Position numbers and translations under genes: made by a program
In this document: positions 1-6,961 of the stretch, piece by piece
How positions within the stretch are numbered: the stretch's first letter is position 1
Layout: each line of letters opens with the position of its first letter
Assembly: GCA_007134115.1 (NCBI GenBank)
Contig: SLLK01000332.1
Coordinates: 1 to 12,115, forward strand
Length of the DNA stretch: 12,115 nucleotides
From: Gammaproteobacteria bacterium
Lineage (GTDB): Bacteria; Pseudomonadota; Gammaproteobacteria; UBA5335; SLRW01
Direction of reading: 5' to 3'
The notes under the pieces: generated by a model
Seen by the model: only the letters and a program-made list of their open reading frames with translations
The model's database searches: none
Told to the model about the DNA's origin: nothing

Positions 1-582
1 CGCCAGATCGTCGGCATGAATGCGGTTGGTCCACGAACATTCGCGTTCGTCCACCACCGGGGCGCGACTGCGCAGGCGCTTGACGGGCAGGCGGCCGGGT
101 CCATAGATGCCTGGCACCCTGAGAATAACCAGCGCCACGCCATGGGTTTCGGCCCACTCCCGCAAGGTGTTTTCCGCCGCCAGCCGGCGGCGCCCGCGAT
201 CGGTATCGGGCGCCGGCGGACGTGTCTCATCGATCCATTCGCCGTCGCAATTGCCGTACACGCCGCTGGTACTGAGATAAACAACGCGCCGCGGCAACTG
301 TGAGCTGTCCAGCGAGGCCAGGAAATGGCTGATACGGGGATCACCACGACCCTCCCTGGGTGGCGGCACGTGATAATGGATCAGCGCGTCACCGGTGGCA
401 AAGGTATCCGGCGCGACCGGCCGATCCAGATCGACCTGGCAGACATCAATACCGGCTTGCGCCAGACGTTGCGCGCCCGCAGCCGATCGCACCACCCCGG
501 TGACCGGCATATTTGCCTGACGGTAGCTGCGCGCCACACGCAGACCAATGTCACCGCAACCCATCACCAACACCGACGACAT
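1..582 (-). CDS. YeeZ-like atypical SDR family NAD(P)-binding protein (partial, C-terminus beyond left edge)
   Basis: An open frame from ATG at 582 to the first base of the window gives 194 residues with no stop. It begins with a beta strand and a Rossmann dinucleotide-binding motif, GCGDIG at residues 8-13. A YLSTSGVYG strand-turn follows at about 102-110 and NRIHADDL at 186-193, both typical of the extended SDR (NAD-dependent epimerase/dehydratase) superfamily. The HVPPP-G-D-R pattern at about 71-83 resembles the YeeZ branch. The usual catalytic Tyr-x3-Lys is not seen where expected after STSG; that stretch reads DRGRRRLAAE. It is therefore an atypical SDR whose substrate cannot be named. 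The start is supported by AGGGAG at 589-594, six bases upstream. It lies on the same strand as hemY but is separated by a candidate terminator and has its own candidate promoter. The superfamily call is firm and the function is unknown. Confidence 0.85.
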   Translation of the reverse strand, partial: MSSVLVMGCGDIGLRVARSYRQANMPVTGVVRSAAGAQRLAQAGIDVCQVDLDRPVAPDTFATGDALIHYHVPPPREGRGDPRISHFLASLDSSQLPRRVVYLSTSGVYGNCDGEWIDETRPPAPDTDRGRRRLAAENTLREWAETHGVALVILRVPGIYGPGRLPVKRLRSRAPVVDERECSWTNRIHADDLA

Positions 583-665
583 GGCATACTCCCTGCACTG
601 ATATAACTGGCGTTCACTACCTGCACACCACCACAGCAGTGCGGCGCCAGCCGTTTCTGAGGCCC

Positions 666-694
666 TGTATAAAGGCTCAGGGAGGTTGACACAA
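666..694 (-). promoter_or_regulatory. Candidate sigma70 promoter for the YeeZ-like gene
   Basis: On the minus strand a -35-like TTGTGT (689-694) and a -10-like TATACA (666-671) are separated by exactly 17 bases. They would start a transcript near 659, about 77 bases before the ATG at 582. Both hexamers are imperfect. An imperfect inverted repeat (CTGAG at 657-661, CTCAG at 676-680, inner CC/GG) surrounds the -10. Its role, if any, is inferred. Confidence 0.4.
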
Positions 695-709
695 GGGGGG
701 CAGGGCAGA

Positions 710-745
710 AAATAAAAACCGAAGACAAGTTGCCCCGCCGGCAAC
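710..745 (-). terminator. Candidate intrinsic terminator after hemY
   Basis: Reading the minus strand downstream of the hemY stop (768-770), a 6-bp stem GTTGCC/GGCAAC with a 5-base loop lies at 729-745. After an eight-base spacer comes a T-rich run, GGTTTTTATTTT, at about 709-720. The stem is short and the T-run does not follow it directly, so it would be a weak terminator. Its position, closing the hem block before the next minus-strand promoter, supports the call. Confidence 0.45.
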
Positions 746-767
746 GGAAAAGCATGCCGCCGAGGCG

Positions 768-2000
768 CTACGAATCGATCAGAGGTTCCGGGCGCTGGCC
801 AATACCCTGGTCGTGGCGCAAGGCCCTGGCCAGACCGGCGGCAAACGCCTCATTGGCGGCCGTATGCTCGCCCATATCACGCAGCAGGCGGCCCAGTTCC
901 TCGTAAAATGCGGCCCGCGGTTCGGCACGCACGGCGGCTTCCAGGTAGTGTCTTGCCTTGCCCCACAAGCGTTGCCGGGCACACAGACGGCCCACCACAA
1001 AAAGGGCTGAAGGCAGCTCGCCGTGGCGACGCAGCCAGCCCTGCGCCGCAGACAACTGGCCGCCGGGGTCATCCGTTGACAGCGTCCCGAACTGCAACGC
1101 CAGTGCTTCATGCCAGTCGCGCCGCAGCGTGCGTTGCAGCACCGCCGCGGCCTCACCCTCATTGCCGCTGGCCGCCAGGCATTGCGCATAACAACCGACA
1201 ATTTCGGGGTGCGAGCGCAGCGCGCGTGGCACTTCCTGATACAACGCCAGCAACCGCGGCGCTTCGGCCTGCTGCATCGCCTCGCGCATCAGGCGTGTGT
1301 AAACCGTCACGGTGAGCTCGGCCAGCGCTTCCGGACGCTGTGCCCGCCGCCGGCGCAGCAGCGGCAACAGCTCACGCAGTTCCTGCCAGCGACCCAGTGC
1401 GACACAGGCTTCCCGGCGCAAATCCAGCGCCAGCGTATTGTTGGCTGCCTTCCCGGGCAAACCGTTAAGCGCAGCCAACGCCTGCTCATGGCGCCGCGCA
1501 CCCAGCTCAAGCCGTGCCCGGGTCAGGCCCACGGCGGTACGGGCATCATCGTCCGTGGCACAAGCATCGGCCTGCGCCAGGGCACGCTCACGGCGCTCAA
1601 CCTGGCCTTCACGATCGGCGCTGCAGGCGGCCAGCAGCAGGGCGGCCAGCGGATGCCCCGATTTTTCACCCCGCGCAGCAAGCAACTTCCCGCTGCGACT
1701 CCATTCGCCACGCGAGCAGTGCAAAAAGGCCTCGGCAAGCACGTCACGATCGCGCCCGGCACGCGACCGGCGATATTTTTCCACCAGCTGCACAGGCCAG
1801 CGCCACACTCCTGTCACCAGCCGCCACACCGCCACCGTGATAACCAGCGCCAGCAACAACAGCAGAATAACCAGTACCAGGGAGCTTTCAATCGACCACA
1901 CGCCCCAGCTCAGCAGGACGTAACCGTTGTCCTCGTACAGCGCCAGCGTGACCAGCACACTGGCCAGCAACACGAGAAGCACGATTGCGGTGCGCTTCAT
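768..2000 (-). CDS. hemY: HemY, TPR-containing inner-membrane protein of the hem operon
   Basis: 410 residues, close to the usual proteobacterial HemY length. Two N-terminal membrane segments are plain (about 3-22 and 39-59). They flank the family-typical GYVLLSWGVWSIESSL stretch at 27-41. The remainder is Ala/Leu/Arg-rich helical sequence consistent with TPR-like repeats, for example around residues 150-270 and 330-400. This is the proteobacterial HemY_N family. It is not the protoporphyrinogen oxidase that is also called HemY in Gram-positives. Its biochemical role is poorly defined, although it is always linked to heme synthesis genes. The start codon overlaps the hemX stop by one base (TAATG at 1998-2002), with a GAGGT-type ribosome site just upstream, so it should be coupled to hemX. 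It is the last gene of the block. Confidence 0.93.
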   Translation of the reverse strand: MKRTAIVLLVLLASVLVTLALYEDNGYVLLSWGVWSIESSLVLVILLLLLALVITVAVWRLVTGVWRWPVQLVEKYRRSRAGRDRDVLAEAFLHCSRGEWSRSGKLLAARGEKSGHPLAALLLAACSADREGQVERRERALAQADACATDDDARTAVGLTRARLELGARRHEQALAALNGLPGKAANNTLALDLRREACVALGRWQELRELLPLLRRRRAQRPEALAELTVTVYTRLMREAMQQAEAPRLLALYQEVPRALRSHPEIVGCYAQCLAASGNEGEAAAVLQRTLRRDWHEALALQFGTLSTDDPGGQLSAAQGWLRRHGELPSALFVVGRLCARQRLWGKARHYLEAAVRAEPRAAFYEELGRLLRDMGEHTAANEAFAAGLARALRHDQGIGQRPEPLIDS

Positions 2001-3079
2001 TACACCTCACCTTCTTCAGCGTCAGGCGTTTCTTCGTGTTCCTCGCCACGCCCCCGCTGGAGCGCCTGCAGCGCGGTCAACGCCGCATCGAGCTGCGGAC
2101 GCTCAGGCGCGATGTCCTGCGCCTGCCATTCGGCCAGTGCAGTCAGCGCGGCCGACACACCGCTGTGGCCGGTATCGAAATAGCGGCCAATCCACTGCTG
2201 TGCAATCTCCAGCTGCAACTGAAACAGGGCATTGTCACGACGGACCAGCGCCACCCGGGCGGCATCCAGATGCAATGCGGCATTGAGGCGCTGGAAATAC
2301 ACCTGTTCGGGCGGCAACAACGGCTCCAGCGGCTGGTCATGACGGCGCACCACGACCAGCCCGCGCGCCACTTCGGCCAGGCTGCGCGCCAAGCCACGCC
2401 AGCCCTCGGCCTCGATATCCGCCTCATCTTGCGGCGCCGTCTCAGGCACGGACAGGCGCGCGCCCGGCTCGCCTGCCTGGTCCAGCGGCCAGTCGGCACT
2501 CTGGCGCGCCATGCTCGCCAGGCGCATGGCCATCCCGTCAATATCGGGGCGCGGCATGGCCTGCAGCTCGGCCAGATCATCGGCCAGCAATTCCCGCACC
2601 GGTAACAGTGCCGGATCACCCAACTCGGCCAGACGCGCATCGGCGAGCGCCAGCGCCTGCTCGCTGAGTGAAGGCTCACCGCCGAGGCGCAGATTCCAGT
2701 GCGCAGTACGCAACAGGTAGAGCACCTCGGCACGCAGCCAGGCGGGACGGCCACCCTCGGTCAGTGGCCGCAGGTCGTCAAGCAGGCTGCGGGTTGCATC
2801 CCAGTCGCGTTCCAGGCGGGCCAGCGCCTCGCCCTGCGCATCAAAGTCTTCGCGGGTGACCGACTGTGTTTCGAGCGTCTGCAGGCGATCCATCAGGGCT
2901 GTTTGTTGCTGCCTGAATTCGCGGACTTCCTGCCAAAACCAGGCACCGCCAGCAACCAGCGCACCCGCCAGCAAGAACAGCAGCAAGGTCCTGGCCGCCG
3001 CTCGCCAGCCCGGGGTGCGGGTCGCACGGCGCTTGGGCGCCGCCCGCGCGCTGCCCCTGGACCGCTCTGAATCACTCAT
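2000..3079 (-). CDS. hemX: HemX, single-pass inner-membrane protein of the hem operon
   Basis: 359 residues. A basic cytoplasmic N-terminus (about 1-30, Arg/Lys/Ser-rich) precedes one membrane segment at about 31-49. A heptad-like stretch follows at about 50-78 and is probably a coiled coil. The core has the family hallmark AEVLYLLRTAHWNLRLGG near 116-133 and then SEQALALADARLAELGD. The C-terminus is strongly acidic (EEHEETPDAEEGEV). Databases often label this family uroporphyrinogen-III C-methyltransferase, but no methyltransferase domain is visible here. It more likely supports or scaffolds the tetrapyrrole enzymes, and its exact role is unknown. The ATG at 3079 overlaps the hemD stop by four bases (ATGA), with GGAG at 3087-3090 as the ribosome site. 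Confidence 0.92.
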   Translation of the reverse strand: MSDSERSRGSARAAPKRRATRTPGWRAAARTLLLFLLAGALVAGGAWFWQEVREFRQQQTALMDRLQTLETQSVTREDFDAQGEALARLERDWDATRSLLDDLRPLTEGGRPAWLRAEVLYLLRTAHWNLRLGGEPSLSEQALALADARLAELGDPALLPVRELLADDLAELQAMPRPDIDGMAMRLASMARQSADWPLDQAGEPGARLSVPETAPQDEADIEAEGWRGLARSLAEVARGLVVVRRHDQPLEPLLPPEQVYFQRLNAALHLDAARVALVRRDNALFQLQLEIAQQWIGRYFDTGHSGVSAALTALAEWQAQDIAPERPQLDAALTALQALQRGRGEEHEETPDAEEGEV

Positions 3080-3873
3080 CTGGAATCTCCATCACGCCAG
3101 CCAGCAATGCACTCGACCAGCGCTTCGTCGGTGGCATTTTCGGCGATCAGCGGAGCCCGGTAAAAGCCCGCTTCTGCAAGCTTTTGTACCATACGCGGCG
3201 ATACCACCACCAGTTGACTGGCCAGCAGACGTTCGCGCGCCGGGCCGCTGTCGAGCAAAAGCAGCAGATTGTCCACAATCCCCGGGCTGGTCACTGTAAC
3301 CACGTCCGGCGGCTGCGGACGCAGCCATACCGCCTCAATGTCTGCCGCCTCATAACGCGGGCAGAGGCGCCTGTACACACTCACTCGTGTGACCCGGGCG
3401 CCGCGCTCGCGCAGGGTTGTGGATAACAGCTCCCGCCCGCCGTCACCGCGCACCACCAGCACCTGTGAGCCGCTCAGATCGCCCGCGAAGGCCGGTTCTG
3501 CCAGCAACGCTTCGCTGGTGTACCCGGCGCGCGGCTGCACATCGGGCGCGCGACCGGCACGCCGCAGTGCACGCGCCGTGGCCGGCCCCACGCAAACCAG
3601 TCGCGGGCCGCCCTGTGGCAAACGACGCCCGCCCAGCAGGGAGACTGCATGGCGCACCGCATTGGCACTGACAAACACCGCGTAGTCGGCATCCTGCCAG
3701 GCCGCATGCAGCATGGCCCGTTCCACTTCCGGCGCCACCGGGGGCGCGATCTCCACGGCCGGGAATCGCAACACTTCAGCGCCGGCAGCAGCCAGTTGCC
3801 GGGTCAACCGGATAGACTGGCGCGCCGGCCGGGTAACCACTACGGTGAGCCCGCGCAATGCGCCTGTAGTCAT
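3076..3873 (-). CDS. hemD: Uroporphyrinogen-III synthase
   Basis: 265 residues. HemD cyclises hydroxymethylbilane to uroporphyrinogen III with inversion of ring D, in the cytoplasm. This is the branch point for heme, siroheme and cobalamin. The family is weakly conserved, but the landmarks are present: VVVTRP (11-16), FVSANAVRHAV (67-77), VGPATA (95-100), GYTSEALL (117-124), VRGDGGRELL (141-150), VSVYRR (164-169) and TSPGIVDNL in the C-terminal half. This fits two alpha/beta lobes joined by two strands. Tyr167 in VYRR is the likely equivalent of the conserved catalytic-cleft tyrosine. The gene begins three bases after the hemC stop, with a GGAG ribosome site inside the end of hemC. It overlaps hemX by four bases. 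It is not fused to HemX, although such fusions occur elsewhere. Confidence 0.95.
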   Translation of the reverse strand: MTTGALRGLTVVVTRPARQSIRLTRQLAAAGAEVLRFPAVEIAPPVAPEVERAMLHAAWQDADYAVFVSANAVRHAVSLLGGRRLPQGGPRLVCVGPATARALRRAGRAPDVQPRAGYTSEALLAEPAFAGDLSGSQVLVVRGDGGRELLSTTLRERGARVTRVSVYRRLCPRYEAADIEAVWLRPQPPDVVTVTSPGIVDNLLLLLDSGPARERLLASQLVVVSPRMVQKLAEAGFYRAPLIAENATDEALVECIAGWRDGDSR

Positions 3874-3876
3874 CGC

Positions 3877-4818
3877 TCAGTGCTCCGGGGCGGGCGGGCG
3901 CAAGGCCGCCAGAATCTCGTCGGCACCCCGTGCCAGCAGATCGTCGGCGAGCCGCTCACCCAGGGCCGGCCCCTGCGCCGCCTCGCCGCGCACTTCGCCG
4001 GCGATCATGCAGGCGCCATCCACTGCACCCACCAGGCCACGCAACCACAACTGCTCGCCCTCAATCACCGCGAAACCGCCTATGGGCACTTCGCAACTAC
4101 CGTGCAGCCGCGCGTTCATCGCGCGCTCGGCCTGCACGCGCAACGTCGTCTGTTGATCCGACAGCGGCGCGAGCAATTCGGCCGTCAGGCTGTCGCTGGC
4201 GCGGCACTCTATGCCTATGGCGCCCTGGCCCACCGCCGGCAAAAGGATTTCCGGAGGCAGGCGCTGCGCAATGCGGGCCTCCAGACCCAATCGCCGGAGA
4301 CCGGCCGCCGCCAGAATAATGGCGTCAAAATCACCGCGATCGAGCTTGTCCAGCCGCGTCTGCACGTTACCGCGCAGGAAGCCCACCCGCAGATCCGGAC
4401 GGCGCTGCAGCAACTGGCACTGTCGGCGCAGACTGGAGGTGCCGACACGGGCGCCTTCAGGCAGCGCGTCCAGTGAGGCGTGGTGGTTGCTGACAAAGGC
4501 ATCGCAGGGGTCGCCCGAGGCCAGGATCACTGCCAGCTCGAAGCCGGGCGGAAATTCGGCGGGCACGTCCTTCATCGAATGTACGGCGATATCCGCCTCG
4601 CCGTCGGCGATGGCGCGCTCCAGCTCCTTGATGAACAGCCCCTTGCCGCCGACCTTGGCCAGCGGCTTGTCCAGCACCTCGTCACCACGCGTGGACAGGG
4701 GCACCAGCGTGACCTTGAGGTCCGGATGGTCGTGCTGGAGACGTTCGCGCACATGCTCTGCCTGCCACATGGCCAGGGCACTGCGGCGCGTGGCAATGCG
4801 CAGGGTATGATCAGTCAT
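3877..4818 (-). CDS. hemC: Hydroxymethylbilane synthase (porphobilinogen deaminase)
   Basis: 313 residues, the normal length. HemC joins four porphobilinogen units into hydroxymethylbilane using a covalently bound dipyrromethane cofactor. All the hallmarks fall at the Escherichia coli numbering: VHSMKDVP at 79-86 with catalytic Asp84, SSLRRQ with Arg131/Arg132, GNVQTRLDKLD at about 150-160, and LHGSCEVPIGG with the cofactor cysteine Cys242. TRGDEVLD (43-50) and GGKGLFIKELE (57-67) are the N-terminal signature blocks. The start at 4818 has GGAG six bases upstream. A 96-base gap separates it from algR, and a candidate promoter lies within that gap, so hemCDXY may be transcribed both from algZ and from its own start. 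Nothing is missing or unusual. Confidence 0.98.
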   Translation of the reverse strand: MTDHTLRIATRRSALAMWQAEHVRERLQHDHPDLKVTLVPLSTRGDEVLDKPLAKVGGKGLFIKELERAIADGEADIAVHSMKDVPAEFPPGFELAVILASGDPCDAFVSNHHASLDALPEGARVGTSSLRRQCQLLQRRPDLRVGFLRGNVQTRLDKLDRGDFDAIILAAAGLRRLGLEARIAQRLPPEILLPAVGQGAIGIECRASDSLTAELLAPLSDQQTTLRVQAERAMNARLHGSCEVPIGGFAVIEGEQLWLRGLVGAVDGACMIAGEVRGEAAQGPALGERLADDLLARGADEILAALRPPAPEH

Positions 4819-4849
4819 TCAGGGCTCCGCAGCAGCGAGGTCAGGCTGC

Positions 4850-4877
4850 ATGCTAACGCACCGCGCTCCGGGTGCAA
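4850..4877 (-). promoter_or_regulatory. Candidate promoter for hemCDXY
   Basis: Within the 96-base algR-hemC gap, the minus strand carries TTGCAC (4872-4877), a 16-base spacer and TAGCAT (4850-4855). It lies about 32 bases before the hemC ATG. The hexamers match the sigma70 consensus at about 3/6 and 4/6, so this is a weak or regulated candidate. It is supported mainly by its position. Confidence 0.35.
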
Positions 4878-4914
4878 GCCCGTCAGCGCCGTCGCCGGCA
4901 ACACACCGCAGCGC

Positions 4915-5658
4915 TTATCGGCCCAGTGCGCGCAGTTCACGGCGCAGACCCGGCAGGTGCCGGCGACTGACTTCCAGCGTCTCTTCGCATTCGCGCAACC
5001 GCAACTGCGCGCCGCTGGTGGTGTTGCGTTCGAGCCCCTCGAGGAACTTGCGCGCCGCCAGTGCATTGCGATGCACGCGTACAAAGGCTTCGCCGAATTC
5101 ATCTTCCAGCTGCCGCAGGGAGTCCTCAATCAGCACCTGACCTTGCAGGTGACGCACTGTGACGTACTTGTTATCTGCCTGGAAGTACAGCACCTCATCG
5201 ACCGGCACCAACTGCAACCCGCCGCGCATGCGCGCACAGATGTGGGTACGTGCCTGGCCCGGCCCATGCACCGCCTCACCGGCCTCCGCCAGCTGCGCGC
5301 GCGTCACCCGGCGCGCCGCCTCCAGGGCCTCCTCCAGGCGCTCGCGCCGCAACGGCTTGAGCAGATAACCCACCGCCTGGGCCTCAAACGCTTCCAGCGC
5401 ATGTTCCTCGAAGGCCGTAGTGAAGATCACGGCCGGCGGTTGATCGAGCGAAGCCATATGCCGGGCTGTCTCCAGACCGTCCATCCCCGGCATGCGTATA
5501 TCCAGGAGCACAACATCCGGGGCCGTCTGCCCCAACTCCATCAGGGCCTGTTCGCCCGTGGCCGCCTCACCGCAACACTCCCAGCCCGGCAACGCTTCGA
5601 GCAGGCCGCGGATACGTGCTCGCGCCGGGGCCTCGTCATCAACAACAAGTACTCTCAT
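4915..5658 (-). CDS. algR: AlgR-like LytTR-family response regulator
   Basis: 247 residues from ATG at 5658, close to the 248 of P. aeruginosa AlgR. A receiver domain (about 1-118) shows the acidic pocket Asp7/Asp8, phospho-acceptor Asp53 in LLDIRMPGMDG, Thr80/Thr81 and Lys101 in LLKPL. After a linker, a LytTR DNA-binding domain spans about 145-245 and includes VDEVLYFQADNKYVTV and FVRVHRNALAA. The start is set by a strong GGAGGGAG site just upstream and by the four-base overlap with the algZ stop (ATGA, 5655-5658). An in-frame extension to 5766 lacks receiver homology and would lie inside algZ. In Pseudomonas AlgR controls alginate, type IV pilus and virulence genes. Its targets here cannot be read from the window. 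It is probably activated by the adjacent AlgZ. Confidence 0.95.
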   Translation of the reverse strand: MRVLVVDDEAPARARIRGLLEALPGWECCGEAATGEQALMELGQTAPDVVLLDIRMPGMDGLETARHMASLDQPPAVIFTTAFEEHALEAFEAQAVGYLLKPLRRERLEEALEAARRVTRAQLAEAGEAVHGPGQARTHICARMRGGLQLVPVDEVLYFQADNKYVTVRHLQGQVLIEDSLRQLEDEFGEAFVRVHRNALAARKFLEGLERNTTSGAQLRLRECEETLEVSRRHLPGLRRELRALGR

Positions 5659-6740
5659 GTGTGCTCCCTCCCTGCGGTAGCGACAGCAGGCGCCGCGGGG
5701 AACTCCAGTTGCACCTGCCACCAGCCGTCCTCCAGCTGTTGCCGCAACCGGCCGCGATGGCCCCACGCCAGCTCCAGACGCTGGCGGATATTATCCAGTG
5801 CAATACGGTTGCCACGATGCTTGCGTACACTTGAACCGGGGACCGGATTGCGCACATACAGTCGCAATTCATTGCCATCGTAGCTACCCCCCACCGTCAC
5901 CTCGCCCCCCCCGGGCAATTGCGCCACACCATGGTAGATGGCGTTCTCCAGCAACGGTTGCAGGCACAGCGCCGGCACCTGCAGATCATCAGGCACCGCA
6001 TCCAGCGCCCAGCTGACCTGCAAGCGATCACCCAGACGCAGACCTTCCAGACGCACATAACGCCGGCATACGCGCAGCTCCTCGGCCAGCTGCACCATGC
6101 CGCGGTTATCGGCCAGGCTGGCGCGAAACAGGTCCGCCAGGTCCTCCACCGCCCCCTCGGCGACTTCGGGCTGGGAACGAATCAGGGCGGCAATGGTATT
6201 CATGCTGTTGAACAGGAAATGCGGACGGATACGCGCCTGCAGCGCGGCAATGCGGGCTTCGGTTTCCGCTACCAGCTGCGCACGCCACTGCGCCTGCACA
6301 TAGAGATAACGCAACGCCATGGAACTGACGATGGCGGTAATGGCCAGATTGCGCACCATAAAAAACACGCGCGACCAGGTGTCGCCAGGTGCCGCCACGA
6401 CCAGTCGCCAGGCCAGTTCGCTGACCAGCGCGCAGGCGCCCAGCACCAGCGCCAGTGACAGACCGGTGGCTGCAGGCACGGACAGCGTGCTCAAAAGACC
6501 GCGGGACGCGCACAGCACAGCCGCGCTGAGCAGCGCCACCCATTGTACAAACATGGAAACCATACCCAGTCGGGGCCAGAAATCGCCCGGCTGCCCCAGA
6601 CCGGCAAGTACCAGGATAAAGGCCAGCAACTGCGCACCGAGGACCAGCACGAACACCGCCCGCACCCCGCACAGATCGGGCACAAAGAAAGACTGGTCGT
6701 TGTTGGCGGGCGCGCTATTGGTTGAATGACTTGCCACCAT
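5655..6740 (-). CDS. algZ: AlgZ/FimS-like membrane sensor histidine kinase (LytS/YehU type)
   Basis: 361 residues from ATG at 6740, close to the 358 of P. aeruginosa AlgZ. A short N-terminus with FFVPDLCGVRA (18-28) leads into four likely membrane segments at about 24-47, 58-78, 88-116 and 125-143. A short helix then leads to the His_kinase domain, with phospho-acceptor His174 in IRPHFLFNSMNTI (171-183). The ATP-binding region has LQPLLENAIYHGV (260-272, N-box Asn266) and a reduced glycine box at about 310-322 (GNRIALDNIRQRL). That layout is characteristic of this unorthodox kinase family. AGGGA six bases before the ATG supports the start. An in-frame extension to 6896 would give about 413 residues, but the added sequence looks like leader DNA. 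It overlaps algR by four bases. Confidence 0.93.
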   Translation of the reverse strand: MVASHSTNSAPANNDQSFFVPDLCGVRAVFVLVLGAQLLAFILVLAGLGQPGDFWPRLGMVSMFVQWVALLSAAVLCASRGLLSTLSVPAATGLSLALVLGACALVSELAWRLVVAAPGDTWSRVFFMVRNLAITAIVSSMALRYLYVQAQWRAQLVAETEARIAALQARIRPHFLFNSMNTIAALIRSQPEVAEGAVEDLADLFRASLADNRGMVQLAEELRVCRRYVRLEGLRLGDRLQVSWALDAVPDDLQVPALCLQPLLENAIYHGVAQLPGGGEVTVGGSYDGNELRLYVRNPVPGSSVRKHRGNRIALDNIRQRLELAWGHRGRLRQQLEDGWWQVQLEFPAAPAVATAGREHT

Positions 6741-6777
6741 CCCGGGTCCCTGTACGGCTGTTCTCTCGCCACGGCGC

Positions 6778-6799
6778 CTTGCAGCTTCAACGCTGCAGG
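6778..6799. repeat. Inverted repeat in the presumed algZ leader
   Basis: TGCAGC (6780-6785) and GCTGCA (6792-6797) form a 6-bp stem around a 6-base loop. A mismatch and an outer C-G pair extend it to 6778-6799. It lies about 38 bases upstream of the algZ ATG. It could be a leader hairpin or an operator, or it could be chance in GC-rich DNA. No T-run follows, so it is not a terminator. Confidence 0.35.
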
Positions 6800-6903
6800 A
6801 CCCGCTGAGGCGCGACGAATAGACCAGCGTTTCCTGATCAGGCCATCCCATACTACCGCGACTGTGACACTGCGGCGAGACGTGCACCCGGCGCAACCCG
6901 TAG

Positions 6904-6932
6904 CATGGTCGTAGCGGTCATCAATGTATAAT
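6904..6932 (+). promoter_or_regulatory. Candidate sigma70 promoter for argH
   Basis: A perfect -10 TATAAT lies at 6927-6932, about 30 bases before the argH start, giving a short leader starting near 6939. The -35 position at 17-base spacing (CATGGT, 6904-6909) is poor, so an activator or upstream contacts may be needed. The ribosome site GGGGA (6951-6955) sits six bases before the ATG. Confidence 0.5.
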
Positions 6933-6961
6933 CTTGCCTCACTGCAGTCCGGGGAATATCA

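Larger units (their letters stand above)
6741..6961. promoter_or_regulatory. Divergent intergenic region between algZ and argH
   Basis: This 221-base region must hold the starts for both the algZ-algR block (leftward) and argH (rightward). The argH side has a clear -10 (entered separately). On the algZ side I saw no -35/-10 pair near consensus and no recognisable extracytoplasmic-sigma (GAACTT/TCTGA) promoter. A hairpin lies near the algZ start. No convincing small ORF or RNA gene was found. Confidence 0.6.

Noticed and set aside
686..715. Plus-strand TTGACA at 686-691 as a promoter
   Set aside because: There is no good -10 at 16-18 bases (only A-rich sequence), and no plus-strand gene follows, since hemY lies on the other strand.
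1110..2183. A 357-codon plus-strand open frame opposite hemY and hemX
   Set aside because: It is antisense to well-supported genes, with Gln/Arg/His-rich low-complexity translation and no motif.
5659..5766. N-terminal extension of algR to 5766
   Set aside because: It lies inside algZ and adds sequence before the receiver's first strand. The ATG at 5658 has a strong ribosome site and the classic ATGA overlap.
4480..5883. A 467-codon plus-strand open frame across hemC, algR and algZ
   Set aside because: It lies antisense to three genes with complete family motifs. Its translation is rich in Arg, His, Gln and Pro with no recognisable domain, as expected of a shadow frame in GC-rich DNA.
6741..6896. 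N-terminal extension of algZ to an ATG at 6896
   Set aside because: The extra 52 residues do not resemble the family, and 361 residues from 6740 matches known AlgZ length with a usable ribosome site.
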